Source: Paragorgia papillata
Taxonomy: Eukaryota; Cnidaria; Anthozoa; Scleralcyonacea; Coralliidae
Direction of reading: 5' to 3'
Length of the DNA stretch: 64,000 bases
NCBI GenBank assembly: GCA_035771165.1
Contig: JAWNZC010000421.1
Span: 2,989,501-3,053,500, forward strand
Shown: positions 9,745 to 34,700 of the stretch, piece by piece
Position numbering within the stretch: the first letter of the stretch is position 1
Layout of the letters: every line of letters begins with the position of its first letter
Program-made: the position numbers and the translations under genes
Notes under the pieces: generated by a model
What the model was told of the DNA's origin: nothing
The model's database searches: none
What the model saw: only the letters and a program-made list of their open reading frames with translations

Positions 9745-10015
9745 GTTATAATGTGCCGTACTCTGTACTGTACTGCACTGTACTGTACTGCACTGTACTG
9801 CACTGCACTGTACTGCACTGTACTGTACTGTACTGTACTGCACTGTACTGCACCGCACTGTACTGTACTGCACTGCAATGCACTGTACTGCGCTGCGCCG
9901 CACTGCACTGTACTGCACTGTACTGCACTGCACTGTACTGCACCGTACTGTACTGTGCTGCACTGCACCGTACCGTAATGTAATGTAACCGTACTGTACT
10001 GTACTGTAATGTAAT
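9745..10015. repeat. TACTG pentamer array
   Basis: Tandem ctgta/ctgca units, the reverse complement of the family at 1585–2010, with C/T variation at one position. Open in several frames on both strands but with no codon logic beyond the repeat. Confidence 0.9.
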
Positions 10016-10801
10016 ATGTAATAAAAGACCTTTGGTTGGAACTTTGGTTGCAAAGTACCTAGTATATATCGTTTTTGTAAAAAAAAACCAGAGTGCTGTG
10101 TAGGTAGTGCTTAGTGAAAAGGTGGTAAACATTCTATATATCGTTTTGCTGTGATTTCTACCTTTCTCCAAATCTTCCTGCAGCGTCGTCATTAATATAT
10201 TATCATTCTAATATGGTTTTGTTTATACATTCCAGTTAATAGTAAGTGTCTTCCATCAACACACTTAAAGGTGGTCTGACGTCTTGTCACAGCTGGTTTC
10301 ATTAAAATTGAAGTAGAATGATGATTGTCACAATAATTAATCAGTAAATTACTACAAATGCCTTCAAGCAGATTCAGAATTTATCAACAAATGCCTTCAA
10401 GCAAATTCTTAAAAAAGATTAATGAATCTATCGTTCAATTTTTAGCTGGATGTTGAACATTACATCAAGTCAACCATTCTATCTATCGTTCAAATTGTTG
10501 CAGTTCAGTTGATATATTGCGACTAAATTTATGTAGAACATCGTTTTCTAAGAACTCCTTATTTAATAAAATTGTATTTCTTTATGAAATATATAGCAGC
10601 AAGCCTGAGTTCTGAAATCAAGTTACCAATCTCTGTTATTACTCTCAAGTCCAAATTATTATCTCCACTACCTCGAACTTGGAAAACCCTCTGTACTAAA
10701 TGACGCTCACTTCAAACTGTTATTCTTTGACTTTAAATTTTCGCGTCAGTGCGTCATAACGCATCACACTTCTCTGCAGACGGCTGTTAAGTTAACTGTT
10801 A

Positions 10802-11165
10802 AGCCCCGCACAGACGACCAAGTTTTCCTTGACAAGTTCCTTGGTAGCTTTCCTTGCTCGTGTGTACGATGAACAATTCCCCCCCCCCCCCCAAACATTT
10901 TCCTTAATTGCTCGTGCGTACGGTTGGACAAGTTTTCCTTGACGGCAATGATCGCGTAATAAATTTCGGAGATGATCTTGTCAAGTTTTCCTTGACGACT
11001 ATACACACGAACAATTTTCGTACTTGTTCAAAAGCTGGCATGACCAGCTTTTGAACAAGGCTCCTTGTCAAGGAAAAACTTGTCAATTTGTGTCGTACAC
11101 ACGAACAAATAAAACTTGTCAAGGAAAAACTTGTCAAGGAAAACTTGGTCGTCTGTGCAGCGCTT
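10802..11165. mobile_element. 364-bp foldback element with TA flanks and multiple internal cttgac/gtcaag repeats
   Basis: Arms 'GCACAGACGACCAAGTTTTC' and its complement 'GAAAACTTGGTCGTCTGTGC', flanked by TA at 10800–10801 and 11166–11167. 'aagttttccttgac' is repeated many times inside. About 60 bp of similar direct repeat (10727–10790 and 11167–11222, sharing 'ttgactttaaat' and 'catcacacttctctg'-like cores) flanks the element. Confidence 0.78.
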
Positions 11166-11222
11166 TACTCTTTGACTTTAAATATACGCACGTCGTCATA
11201 GCGCATCATACTTCTCTGAAGA

Positions 11223-12160
11223 GTGAAGATGGTTTGAGAATACGGGCCGAAATTAGCTCAGAAATGGAATAGTAACATGATGTAACCCATCTACCCACAC
11301 ATTGTGTTATATTTAATTTATAAATTGCCATTCAAAGCTTCAAACAATATATATATACTCTATTACTCTTAGAAGTAATATTTGACATTTCACTCGATTA
11401 CACAGGATGTTCTAGGTAATTTTGGTGAAGGAAAATTTTCGAGTGTTGAATATATACATTATAAGAGCAAACCGGAACCAGTTGCGAAAAATGCAACATC
11501 ACGGCCTTCCAGCTACCCTGCGATGCTAGTGTATGCCAAGAGCTTATATATATACTCTTGGACTTGTTCAATAGCTTCTTTTAGTTTTTGTTTCTCGTTG
11601 TTATTTGTTCTGGTTGTGGACTTAAAATGGGATTTACGTCTTCTTGTGTACTCCAATAATTCCATCATTATTGTTATTTGTTAAGTTAATAAAAAAAGTA
11701 TTATCATCTTCTCCTAAATTTAGCCTAAATTTAGCCCTTGGGATTATCAGAAAATTGTTTTTAAGACATTTCTTAACGATAAACAATTCAAGCCATACCA
11801 GCCTCGATATCTATTTATCTAACCTTTTATGATTCTATTTTCCATGCCTAATTAGTTACGCTAGATTACTATCAGTAACACCAGATGATTGTACTTGTCT
11901 CCGGCTAAATAACACCAGATGATTTTATTTTACGCTAGACGATTTTCTTTATCAATGGGAGGCCGACTAGGCAGGAGTGGACTAATTATAAATATATATT
12001 TCAAATCAGTTGACAAACCCATGCAAAACCCGACACGCGCAATCGCCAGAACATTCTGTATGCTAGCGTGCAAAGAGTCGGTGGCAAATAGTACTCTGAA
12101 CCAGTTGGCCATTGTCAGAAATTTATATAGATGGTGAATGCGCACGCTATAAACTACAAA
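11223..12160. other. Intergenic, no gene recognised
   Basis: Short ORFs only. A segment at about 11400–11500 (shared core 'gtgaaggaaaat', then 'accagttg') has a weaker relative at about 14600–14680, probably an old dispersed repeat. Confidence 0.5.
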
Positions 12161-12179
12161 TTGTCAGGTTTTTGCGCGT

Positions 12180-12560
12180 AAGTTGCCAACTATTGGGCGC
12201 GAGTTGCCAGATATTGCGCGCGAGTTGCTAACTATTGCGCGAGAAATAATAGGCATTGCGCGCAAAATGCCAGGCATTGCGCGCGAATTGCCAGATATTG
12301 CACACGAGTTGCAAGGTATTGCGCGCGAGTTGGCACGTATTGCGCACGAAATGCCAGGTGTTGCGCGCGAGTTGCCAGATATTGCGCGCGAGTTGGCACG
12401 TATTGCGCACGAAATGCCAGGTGTTGCGCGCGAGTTGCCAGATATTGCACACGAGTTGCAAGGTATTGCGCGCGAGTTGGCACGTATTGCGCACGAAATG
12501 CCAGGTGTTGCGCGCGAGTTGCCAGATATTGCCCGCGAGTTGGTAGGTATTGCGCGCACT
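12180..12560. repeat. 21-bp CpG-rich minisatellite
   Basis: About 18 units of 21 bp, core 'attgcgcgcgagttgccag', with variants 'cacgaaatgccaggtgttgc'. Units are arranged in a higher-order pattern ('gttggcacgtattgcgcacg' recurs three times). Because 21 is divisible by 3, long ORFs appear in several frames on both strands. The plus-strand one (12183–12638) would encode a heptad-like IARELPD repeat, but no flanking gene structure supports it. Confidence 0.85.
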
Positions 12561-12649
12561 GCTGTGTGCATCATTTTGGCGGACTCCACTCGAAGCCAGC
12601 AATGGCGGATAAAAGAAGTCCACAGTTACCATGGGTGAAAACACTTTCA

Positions 12650-15570
12650 ACTAAAGATAAAAAAACCCGTTGATTTCCTGTATTAAATTCTTGTATTGCG
12701 TCTTTTCTCTTTTTTGTCCGCTATTGCAAGCATGCTACACATACTACCGCTCTAACTCGTCAGAACAATTAAATGTGTATATATATACTCATTTATTTTT
12801 TAAATAGCTTTAACGAAATTTAAGAAAAAAATGGCACATAAAAAATAGTTTAAGCACTTACGGCTCTATTTGCCATTTTAGTAATATCAGTCCTTCAAGT
12901 TAGCTACTTAGCTTATCACTGTCACAATCATTCGAACGCTGAACTTGAGCTTCAATAATCTTCGACCTAATTAACCTTTTCGATGCGCATGTATTGATGT
13001 AGTGCGTAGGAGGCATCTTTATAATGTAGATAGCGGATCACTACTGATAGATGAACATCAGAAGATGAACATATGGTTCTCTAAACTGATTGCAACTAAA
13101 CACCTTTTAACCTATTCCTGCCTGAGCTGGGCAAAAACGACCCCTTCATTTTTTACTCTGTCCAACACCAGACGATTTTACACGTCAAAACGGGAACCTT
13201 TAGACATCCTAGGCAGCAAATAAGTTAAACGACACACAGTGACACGCATTGACACACAGTAACACGCTTAAATGAAATTCGTCGCCTTAGACGAACTATT
13301 CATCTCATGCACTGAAGGGCCTGACTTAATACTGAAAGAACTATAGTATTTAACTATATGATAACACACACATATGACAGACTATATCAAGCACTCACAG
13401 GAGGAATCTGTGACGTAAATTAATGGGGACAGTTACATGTCCGCTAAAAACACTTTTGCCACGGTTTTTATCAAGTTGTTTTTTTGTGTGTTTTATTTTA
13501 AGTCGTAAGTTGAAAAAAGCGTGACATGACCCTAAAGAATTGCGTAATACGAAAGGTAATACGAACTAATGACAGTACAGCTCTTTAGCAAGTGTTAAAC
13601 ATACTAAATTAACTAGTAGCAGTCATGCATATACTGCACTGGCACCTGCAATACATATATTTTCCACTTTCTAATGGTATAATTGCGCAACTACAAGAGC
13701 GTGCAGACGGCTGGGCCTGTATACAGGAAACTTCTTAACTACGACGAGTTGTTACCCGGTGAATAAAAGTCTGATTTGAAAACAATAAACAATATATTTA
13801 AGCTGCTATATAAGTCGTCCACAAAATAATTAGATATAGTATTTCGAAGAGATCAATGAAATAACATTCTACTAGCGAATGCTGCTTTGTTACTATATAC
13901 TACAGTATAGTTTAATACTACGGAAATTGTCTAAAAATAAATTGACGAAGGGTTGGCAGAAAAGAATAAGAAAATGATAATATGAATACCTCGTTATATA
14001 AACTAGCAGCTGCTAGTAAGTTCAAAGACTGAATCACAACATACTAAAGTTAAGTAATGTATATATTTCAAAGCTGTTAAGTTCTCCGCAAACATCTAGA
14101 TGCCATGTTAAAAACTAAAGAGAATTAAAAAGACTTCACTATATGTCAAAATATCGTACCATGGACAATAAACACGAAAACTGTCAAGTCCTCAAAAGAA
14201 TTAACATGATATTGTATGTCAAAAAGAAGTGAGAAAACTTCACAATCTTGAAGTGCTTTTAGTAAATCAATGTACTTATGCTACTTAATATACTGCCCTA
14301 TTGACGTTCATTGACGACGTTACGAATGACGTGTCGTTGTCGGAAGATGTCCTTTTTAATATTACAGCTAGAGGATAAAGCCAATATATCTGCAAACATC
14401 TTGACTAGCGAGAGTACAGAGCACTTTAGAACGGCAACGTGCCAATTGAACCATACACAACAAATTACAACTAATATTTGGCATTTCCTTGCGTTTGACT
14501 ATACTGTAAAGGATTGTTTAATAAAGTGAACCCAACCTGTACAGCTATATACGAATCCCTGTTGCAATACCTATATATTCATGCATAATCTAGGGTTTTA
14601 CGTGAAGGAAAATTTCGAATGTTAAAATATACATTTTAACCTCAACTTTAAGACAAAACTGGGACCAGTTGTGAAGGTATAGGCTTTCCACGCCCGTGGG
14701 TGCGAGGTTGGTGTCCAATGAATATGGTGAATCAATCGTATTGGTAATTTAAAATGGTAGCATAGCACGGTGCTGCCTACGCGGTCTGGCAATAAACAGT
14801 TAATATAGATGCATAAATAAATAGTCAATATACAAACAAAATATGGACCTAACATCAAACTATATAATTGTTCTATTGTATACCTTTGTTGTTGATATTA
14901 CAATTGCTGCATGTTATATAGTTTCTGAAAAACTGGGTTTTTTTTCTCCATATGGCCGGGTTAAACTTTAAATTGCGTTTGAATTGGACTTTGGTCCAAT
15001 CATCAGCTTCATTGTTTCAAGAAGCGCTTTAGTGTGAAGTCTTAATGAAATTTCAAGTGGATTTTTCTTGAATAATTTTTTGTGATTTTCACCGCCAAGT
15101 CAATCACTGCAGTTACTGGATATTTTAATAAGTCTGATGTCGCTTAAAGCTTTCCAGACACTAGAACCACGGTGGAGATTCGAGGGAACCGGGCTGAATA
15201 GTTCGCGTGACTGTTTAACGGATACAAACACGTTGTTTAGTGTAAATACCTCCGGTATTCAGTGATATCTAGTTGTTGGGATCAGGAAATACCGATGTTG
15301 ATCTTGCAAAGTCTGATCCAATATACAACTTGTACTTGAAAGCTTGAACAACTTTCTCGCTAAGCAATCCTCACCGCACGCTGAGAATAATCAAATTCGA
15401 AATTCAAAAGCGCGTGAGAGTTTTCACGATTGCGGTTGGAGTCCTTCCAGAATACATGATTTTATTTCATAAACTTTAATGTGGTAGAGAGTTTTCTGTC
15501 ACTGACTGAAAAACGTCAGTTTATAAAGATTCCAGTTTATCTTCTTTGCGTGCCTCGTCCTCGATTTATA
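12650..15570. other. Gene-poor AT-rich intergenic DNA
   Basis: Stop codons are frequent in all frames and no domain or splice-consistent exon chain was seen. ORFs of 60–80 codons are consistent with chance. Confidence 0.5.
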
Positions 15571-15813
15571 GGCGGCTATGTCCACACGTATCCGGACTTT
15601 TTTGAAAACGCAACTTTTTTTGTTACGGATTGGCCTTCCGTTCACACGTAAACGATGAAGCGGTTTTCAAAAATGGAACTTTTCGAAGACAGTCTCCAAA
15701 GTGGAACATTTTGAAAACGTCCTGTTCTCGTGTGGACGCGGAATTTTTTGAAAACTTACTGATAAAAAAAAGTTGGTTTTCAAATGAAAACAGATACGTG
15801 TGGACAAGGCCTT
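15571..15813. mobile_element. ~240-bp MITE
   Basis: Terminal arms 'ggctatgtccacacgtatc' and 'gatacgtgtggacaaggcc', with 'tttttgaaaac' repeated internally in both orientations. Target duplication not resolved. Confidence 0.65.
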
Positions 15814-16579
15814 AAATTGCTCGTGGTATAGAGTTTATGAAATAAACAGAAAAATACAGGGACCTTTGAAAATATGGAATTTATTTTCTTCTGACTTCTG
15901 TTCAACTGATCTGCCACGAGTGCCTAATAATACTATACATGTATGGAGTATATGCCACTAGCCACTAAAAGTAAATTATATATGCCCATAATGCCCCGGC
16001 ATGCATGTATGATTTATTCTTTATATAGGATATATAACTTTGCTTACTGTTTATCTCGCCTAATTAATGTTTTCTACACATTTTTTACATACCTCATTCC
16101 ACTGATATTTCTTTTATTTGTTAAATTTAATACATTAAGTTTTCACATGGCCCATGTTTACATGCGACTTGTCTGCTGACGTCAGTGTGATATAATTATT
16201 GTTTGTATGAACTACCGGTGGCAAATCCGAACATGCTCGAATTTAATACGATTCGTAGTGATTTTCACAGCAAATCAAGGATAAATCTTATGTATTGAAA
16301 AAAGATCACACCTAATACTTTCCTACGAGAAACCAACACGTTGCAGCAATTTCAACTGCGTTTTATATCTTTATTTTTCATAAATAAACAAGCGAAAAAC
16401 TCGATTAAATATAAAAACTTGAGACGTACGAAAACTTACTTCAAACAATATACTCACTGGTATGTACACATGCGAAACGCGTCATAGCGAATACTCTCGA
16501 CGCGTCAATCTGTAATGGCGCGCAGGTGGAGACCTGCTGTACTCGTACCCTCTACAACCTGCATTGACAAAGCTAAAAT

Positions 16580-17190
16580 AACTGTATTTATACTGGATAA
16601 CTCTATCAGTCATATCTAAACTGTTCTTCTTATTAGAGGTCCAGTAAGGACCATCCTTCATTGGTCCAGTGTTACTACAGAAGGAAACCAGAGTAAACTA
16701 AACTAACTTTATTTATACTGGATAACTCTATCAGTCATATCTAAACTGTTCTCTCTAGAGGTCCAGTAAGGACCATCCTTCATTTGTCCAGTGTTACTAC
16801 AGGAGGAAACCAGAGTAAACTAAACTAACTTTATTTATACTGGATAACTCTATCAGTCATATCTAAACTGTTCTCTCTAGAGGTCCAGTAAGGACCATCC
16901 TTCATTGGTCCAGTGTTACTACAGAAGGAAACCAGAGTAAACTAAACTAACTTTATTTATACTGGATAACTCTATCAGTCATATCTAAACTGTTCTCTCT
17001 AGAGGTCCAGTAAGAACCATCCTTCATTGGTCTAGTGTTACTACAGGAAGAAACCAGAGTAAACTAAACTAACTTTATTTATACTGGATAACCCTATCAG
17101 TCATATCTAAACTGTTCTTCTTATTAGAGGTCCAGTAAGGACCATCCCTTATTGATCCAGTGTTACTACAGGAGGAAACTGGAGGAAACC
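16580..17190. repeat. 122-bp satellite, five tandem copies
   Basis: The landmark 'atttatactggataa' occurs at 16586, 16711, 16833, 16955 and 17077: spacing 125 then 122, 122, 122. Units include 'aggtccagtaaggaccatcc' (itself palindromic, ggtcc…ggacc) and 'ccagtgttactacag'. Near-identical copies imply recent homogenisation. Fragments ('cagtgttactaca', 'actagtaacactggatcaat') recur at about 18620 and 38840. Confidence 0.9.
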
Positions 17191-17218
17191 TATAAACATT
17201 TAAACAAAGCTATGTTGT

Positions 17219-17289
17219 TTTATTATTATTACTATTATTACTATTATTACTATTATTACTATTATTACTATTATTATTATTATTATTAC

Positions 17290-17385
<96 letters not shown>

Positions 17386-17395
17386 CATCATCATC
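17219..17395. repeat. (ATT)n microsatellite
   Basis: About 175 bp of tat/tta units with some act interruptions at the left end. It abuts the 122-bp satellite. Confidence 0.95.
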
Positions 17396-17399
17396 TCCA

Positions 17400-20240
17400 C
17401 TTTGTCAGCTCACAACACCGTTACGTTGAAAATAAAAATTGGCTTTGTGCATGCATATATAACGTCAGATAGATATATTATTGTTTTTGTCATCCTAACG
17501 AATCCCATTTACTCGCTGGAGTCAAAAGTACATTTAATGGCTCAAAACTACATTTTGCAACATTTGCAAGCCAATCACAAGCGCGAAATGTTTCCTGTGA
17601 AACGATTCCATACGCCAGAAAGACTTTTTGGTTAAATTTCTTGTTGTCGACTTTCGTGTATTGTGGACGAGCAGCTACAATAAAAATATTCTCGACGCTA
17701 TGGCCTGGCCCTGAAGGCGAAAAAAATTACGAAAATGACGAATCGAAACTCTCTCCCGGGTTTTCCTCCAGGAAATTAAAATTGGTCATAAATCTGAGAC
17801 TTGTCACTGTATTCATTAAAACGATTTCCTATGTTTTTTAGTACTATATTTTCAAATGTACGCTTACCTACCATTTTTGCGCCTTTTTGAAAAAAGATTA
17901 TCATTGTAGAGATACGAGGCGAATTGGCGAAACAACCGTAGTTTTGTGAATTGAATTTGTGTTTTGTGAATTAAATCAAAGCGGAACCGGTGAAATGTAC
18001 AGTGTTATTGAAGCCAATCACACATAATTAGATAGCTACAGTATGTCGGTTTCACGTCGGTTAAGAAAATATCGTTGTACTTTGTCAAAGATTACGTTGT
18101 TCCTTTCAAAACCTTTTTGTGTTTCGCGTATAATATATCAGTCAAAACGCGATTTAATATCAATAAATCCTCTTCAAGCCTCTTTAAATATCCGATGGAT
18201 AGGAAATTGCCTGATTTGTGTTAACGGATATGACGTCAGGTCACACCTACTTTAGCCCGAAGTCCCACCCCGCACAACTGTGTACGTCATGCCTAAATTA
18301 AGAAACAAAATCATTGATACCTTAGAAGAAGTTAAAAGCAGTTCGTCAAATGAAACTGTAAAACAAAGTTTTAAAACGTTATAATAGCATAGAAATTTGG
18401 TGGATGGTTAGTTATAAAGATACTGTAACTATTATCGTGTGAATGATCGATGATATACGATAGATTTGAGGTGTATAGGTAAATATTTTCCTACCTGGAA
18501 GTTGATTAGAAATGTGATTCTCCTTACAGTGAAGGGGGAATGAGGAATAAGCGAATCACAGGAGGGTTGGGGAAGTAAAGTTGGTTCGATGTGTTCTTCT
18601 CGCTATAATAATATTTCAAGCCCAGTGTTACTACAAATAGAACATACATATATTTGTCACTTGCAGCTGTTAGACGAAGACGGCGCTAACTGGTGGGTAA
18701 AAATAGATTTTTGAATTTTTATTTCCGTCATAATGGAGTATAAACATTCGCGTAAATCCCTGTAATATTTTGGCTGAATTTCTTTCATCTTTCTCTCCGT
18801 CGTTGAAATTCTGCTTCTTGGCCTACAACTGCCGTCATCACAAACGCTTCTCCAGTCGATGTCGGCGTTGACAAAATGGCTATCCTTTCGCTTTCTTCTT
18901 CGATTTAAACTTCCTCTCGATCACGGCAGAAGCCACGTAAACTATTAAATCATAAAACATATAAACATCTTTGCATAGACAGCAATAATTGTGAAGTTAA
19001 TTCGAAACCGGTTTCATCCGTTTGTTCGTCCAAAGCACAACCGAACAGGAACAACTTCTTACTTTCTCCAAGAGATTGTCGTACTGGGGATTTACAGCCT
19101 GTTTATACTCTGGAAGTTAGTAAATATAGTCGACGTATTTTCTATTATATTCTTTGCCCATTGCAACTTCCATTCTGTTAATTTAGTTGCGTACAAAAAT
19201 GTACTCTTCGTCTTGGTTTTAGCTCTGTGTGTTTTTGAGGCTCTCTGACGACTGCCGTCGAAGCCTTGATCGTTCAATTTACGTAGGGAAACGTGGTTTC
19301 TACTTATAGAATGATATTTTTAACTTCGTTCACGCCGTTTACTGGGTCAAAGGTTGAGAAACTTATCGTTCAACTGAAAATGGTAGCAGTATTTCGGATA
19401 AATGAAAATGCGAGATGGACGATACAGCAACATTTACAAGTCATCACAGGTCGTCGTGTTTGTGAGATGATTTTTTCCCCATCCCAAACACTTCGCGTGG
19501 CCTCGAGCTTGATTTTGACCCATTTGAAATTCATTGTGACGATTAAAGCTTTTTGGATGACCGTGTAATTCAAACACTCTAGTTTATTGAGTCTTGGTGT
19601 ATTTGCCTTGTTTGGTTCTCACTTCATTGCGACTTGGATCGCATGATGAGGAAGCACAAATGAGTTTCTATAAAGAGTTTCTAAACAAAATTTTAATAGT
19701 CTCGGAAACCATGGTTGTTTTGAAATGCACGATCGAGGTTAATTCTTGTGTTTTAATAGCTACAGAAATCGAGCGTAATTCACGGTAATTTTGCCTGGAA
19801 AAGGTACGATAATGTGCGAAAGCCATCGGAATAATTACGTTCTGATGTCATGTCTGTTAGGACGAAACGAAAATCGTGAGTTATGTTTTCTTGTGCGAAG
19901 ACCGTATGATGTCATGATAACACGCAATATCTTACCCAACACAGAGCTAGTGAATAAACGATAGTATGATTTGACGAGGAGAACGAAAACGACTTGGATT
20001 ATTCCCTCCTACATTCACACGACAATTTTGCAAGACTGTCCTTCGCTTCGGGGTTCACTCGTTTAATACTTCCAGACGAAAATCGTGACGACTTTTTTTG
20101 GGAGGGTGCGAACAAATTGGTCATCTGTTCCCCACGTTCATATTGAAATGAAATCCGACAGTTAGTCATGACATATCGCGTCTACGATCGACATAAAATA
20201 CTGGCCTAATTGTAAACATTGTCTATACCTTACTGTTCTA
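17400..20240. other. MEF2 upstream region, no gene recognised
   Basis: No coding exon with recognisable homology. It presumably contains MEF2 promoter and 5' UTR exon(s). A candidate 5' UTR acceptor 'ctgttctag' lies at about 20241, 65 bp before the MEF2 start codon. Confidence 0.45.
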
Positions 20241-20305
20241 GATTCTGCGGCAAAATTTCATCCTTAACTCCAGGCGAAACGTCCAAACGCGTTGCACCAC
20301 ACAGA

Positions 20306-32096
<11,791 letters not shown>

Positions 32097-32350
32097 CAAA
32101 CGTCGTCATGACAACAATGCGAGCTGCATAATGCAGTTTGTAAATATATTAGTTATTTGAAATGTTTACGGTATTATTAATGTATCTCTTTGTGAAAGAG
32201 GATAGAATATAAGACATGTATGGTATTTCTTCTACCGCCAGGGGAGGACGTCCTGGGAACGAAGATGATTGTTAGCAATTGACGGTGCGGAAAAAGATGG
32301 CGGCGGTAATTTAACCACAATGCTTTGCGACCTCAAACCACCTCAAGCAT

Positions 32351-32600
32351 AGAGATCATATAAATACTAGAGGGGGCATTGGCGGTAAAATTTGGTAACC
32401 ACATGGCAGCCGCCATTACCTATGATATTTCAGTCAATTGGTTGGCAAATGTACTAGACCCAGTCCTTTGCCAACCAACGCGCCTAATGTTTGCCCCTAA
32501 AAATATCCAAGATGGCGGCGTTGAATTGGTTACCCGCGGTTGACTGAAATTAAGATAGGATGCCCCCTCTATAGTATTTATATGATCTCTATGGTGCTAA
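32351..32600. mobile_element. ~245-bp MITE downstream of MEF2 stop
   Basis: Arms 'agagatcatataaatactag' and 'tagtatttatatgatctct', then 'agggggca' / 'tgccccct'. It lies about 255 bp after the MEF2 stop, so possibly within the 3' UTR. Confidence 0.78.
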
Positions 32601-34660
32601 GGTGGATTAAGTAAGCAAGAACTTCATTCCTACCAAAGTTGATCTTTTTAAAACCATATCTTCCAATAATTTTGCAAGAAACAATATTACTGAAGGATTG
32701 TGGTTAAATGTGCAAGTTGCCATCTTTTTCGGTACGGTCAGTTTACATGTAGACGTCCGACTTCTTTTTTTTTTTAGAATGGGAGAAAGTATAGTATGTA
32801 AAGAAATTACTAGCGTGCTGCTGCTTTTGCAGTGTTGATATACAACTTGAAAATGTTAAAATGTTGCTGTTACTACCAAAATACTTCTATTAAGTCTAAA
32901 ATGTAAGTCTAACGCTTTGAGCAAAGTTTCTTCATCAGAGAGAGATTTCTTTTTGACAAAGACATCCGATGCTCGAAATAGACCTGTTTATGAGTATTTT
33001 AACAGTATACACCGACATTTTAACATTCTCGAAAAGTATAAGTATTAATTTGTTAAAAACTCTTATTATAGTGGAATTCATTTTCGACGCATTTTCAGTT
33101 AAAAAAATGCTGTTTGAAATGGGGTAATTGTAAGTAAGTATTACGGTTGCTGAAAACTTGTTGCGGAAAGTTTGTTGAACTCACCGATTACCTGACTTTG
33201 CGTGTAACTCGCCGCCATTAAAGAACCTATGAAGAGAAAATCAGCTCTTTCATATCTCATTCCGTTCAAAAGATATTGAGATTTGTTTGATCCTATCACG
33301 TCACACACGTGTATAATGCTTATTGAAAAAATTGAAAAAAAGTATATATCTTTTGTAATTATTAAACGAAATCGCTCGAAACTTTGTGGATTAGTTTCAA
33401 GTAATTTCGATTGATAATTGCAAAGATATCCAACATTTTTCAATAACGCATTAATGCACGTGTGACGTCATGGCGTTAGTGAGATATGGAAGAATTTTTA
33501 TTTCTAACTGAATTTTTCATTTCATAGTAACTTTAAGATAAGAGAGTCTTTTTACATTATTTTCTACTCATTCATAATTGCTTTACATTAGTCTAGTCTA
33601 GTATTAGTAGTAACACGGCAAAAAGCTGGTATTTTTGCTCGTTGGCAGTGACGACCCAATGTACAGTATGTTGGTAACTTAGGTTATGTTTACACATTTA
33701 TGATTTAGATGCATGCTAAAACGAAGAACAGACGGTGGAATGATCTGTGGGCTCATTGTCATCACTGCCATCCAGTTGTCCGTCCTTACTTACCATGCAC
33801 CTAAATCATAAATATGCTCGATTAATTGCAGTGTGTAAAGTGTAAACGCAGCTTTACTTAGACTTAGTGTATAATAAAAGTTGTTATTGTGACGGAACTT
33901 TTATTGGTAAAATCGTTCTTTGTAAAACATTAGTAAATATTCTTCATTTTAAAATAAATAGTTGAACAGTTGTTCTCTGAAGGCGGTTGTGTGCTGTAGC
34001 CGTAGTTTTCTCATTTTTTCCTTAGTGTCCTTTTTGCATCAAAAAGTGGACTTCCTTTATTGCTTTTTGCGACAGAAAGTGTTCTTTTTTATGTATAAAT
34101 ATTTGTAAAAGTGCCCTTTTGTAACTGTGTACCCTAGCTTCAACCATAGTCAATCGAGATATCGTCTGGAAACTCAGCTAAAGTCTTTGGTCTATCTTTT
34201 TGTTCGCATTTATGCATTTTTGTGCACGGTGCACGGTCACTGAACACATTGTATTTTAGTATAATGAACGAATTGTCCAATAGCAACGTTTCAGTTCAAT
34301 CACTCAACCGTGCTATTTAAATATTAATAAACCTAAAGCAATATATATATATTTTTATAACGCGCAAGGATAGCATGTGCACTTGCGCAAGAGTTCATTG
34401 ACTCCTAAGCACGCATATTGACGCACCTTTCGTATATTACTCGTCAAGGGAAGACGCCTGGTGGTTATTTCACCCGGTTTAACATTTGAAGGGGTATGTC
34501 GAGACCTGTCGATTTTTTTTTGTGTTTTGTCAATCACAATTTTTTTGTGTTTTTTCGCAGTCTCGCGCGCAAAGGGGATGAATGCGCAAAGCTGCTTGGG
34601 AAAGAGCGCGCATTCTGCGCGGTTTCCTCGCGGTTCGTGTAGGCCGCGCGAGCCTCGTGG
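32601..34660. other. MEF2–TRIP4 intergenic region
   Basis: No coding exon seen. Two more foldbacks: about 33225–33505 (arms around 'cgtcacacacgtg' / 'cacgtgtgacg', same family as 29524–30017) and about 33680–33860 (arms 'gtttacacatttatgattta' / 'taaatcataaatatg…gtgtaaac'). The last 200 bp are CpG-rich, the likely TRIP4 promoter. Confidence 0.6.
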
Positions 34661-34665
34661 TCTGA

Positions 34666-34673
34666 TCTCGCGA
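34666..34673 (+). promoter_or_regulatory. TCTCGCGA element upstream of TRIP4
   Basis: TCTCGCGA lies 28 bp before the TRIP4 ATG inside a CpG-rich block (34555–34690). It matches the core of the TCTCGCGAGA motif known from CpG-island promoters of housekeeping genes. The last bases differ (TA rather than GA), so the call is tentative. Confidence 0.4.
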
Positions 34674-34700
34674 TATTCCCGCGTCTCCACACATACCAAT

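Noticed and set aside
12183..12638. Possible coiled-coil gene (IARELPD heptads)
   Set aside because: Product of a 21-bp minisatellite open in several frames on both strands, with no start context, exons or non-repeat protein sequence.
16580..17190. CRISPR-like regular spacing
   Set aside because: The whole 122-bp unit repeats, with no unique spacers; it is a eukaryotic satellite.
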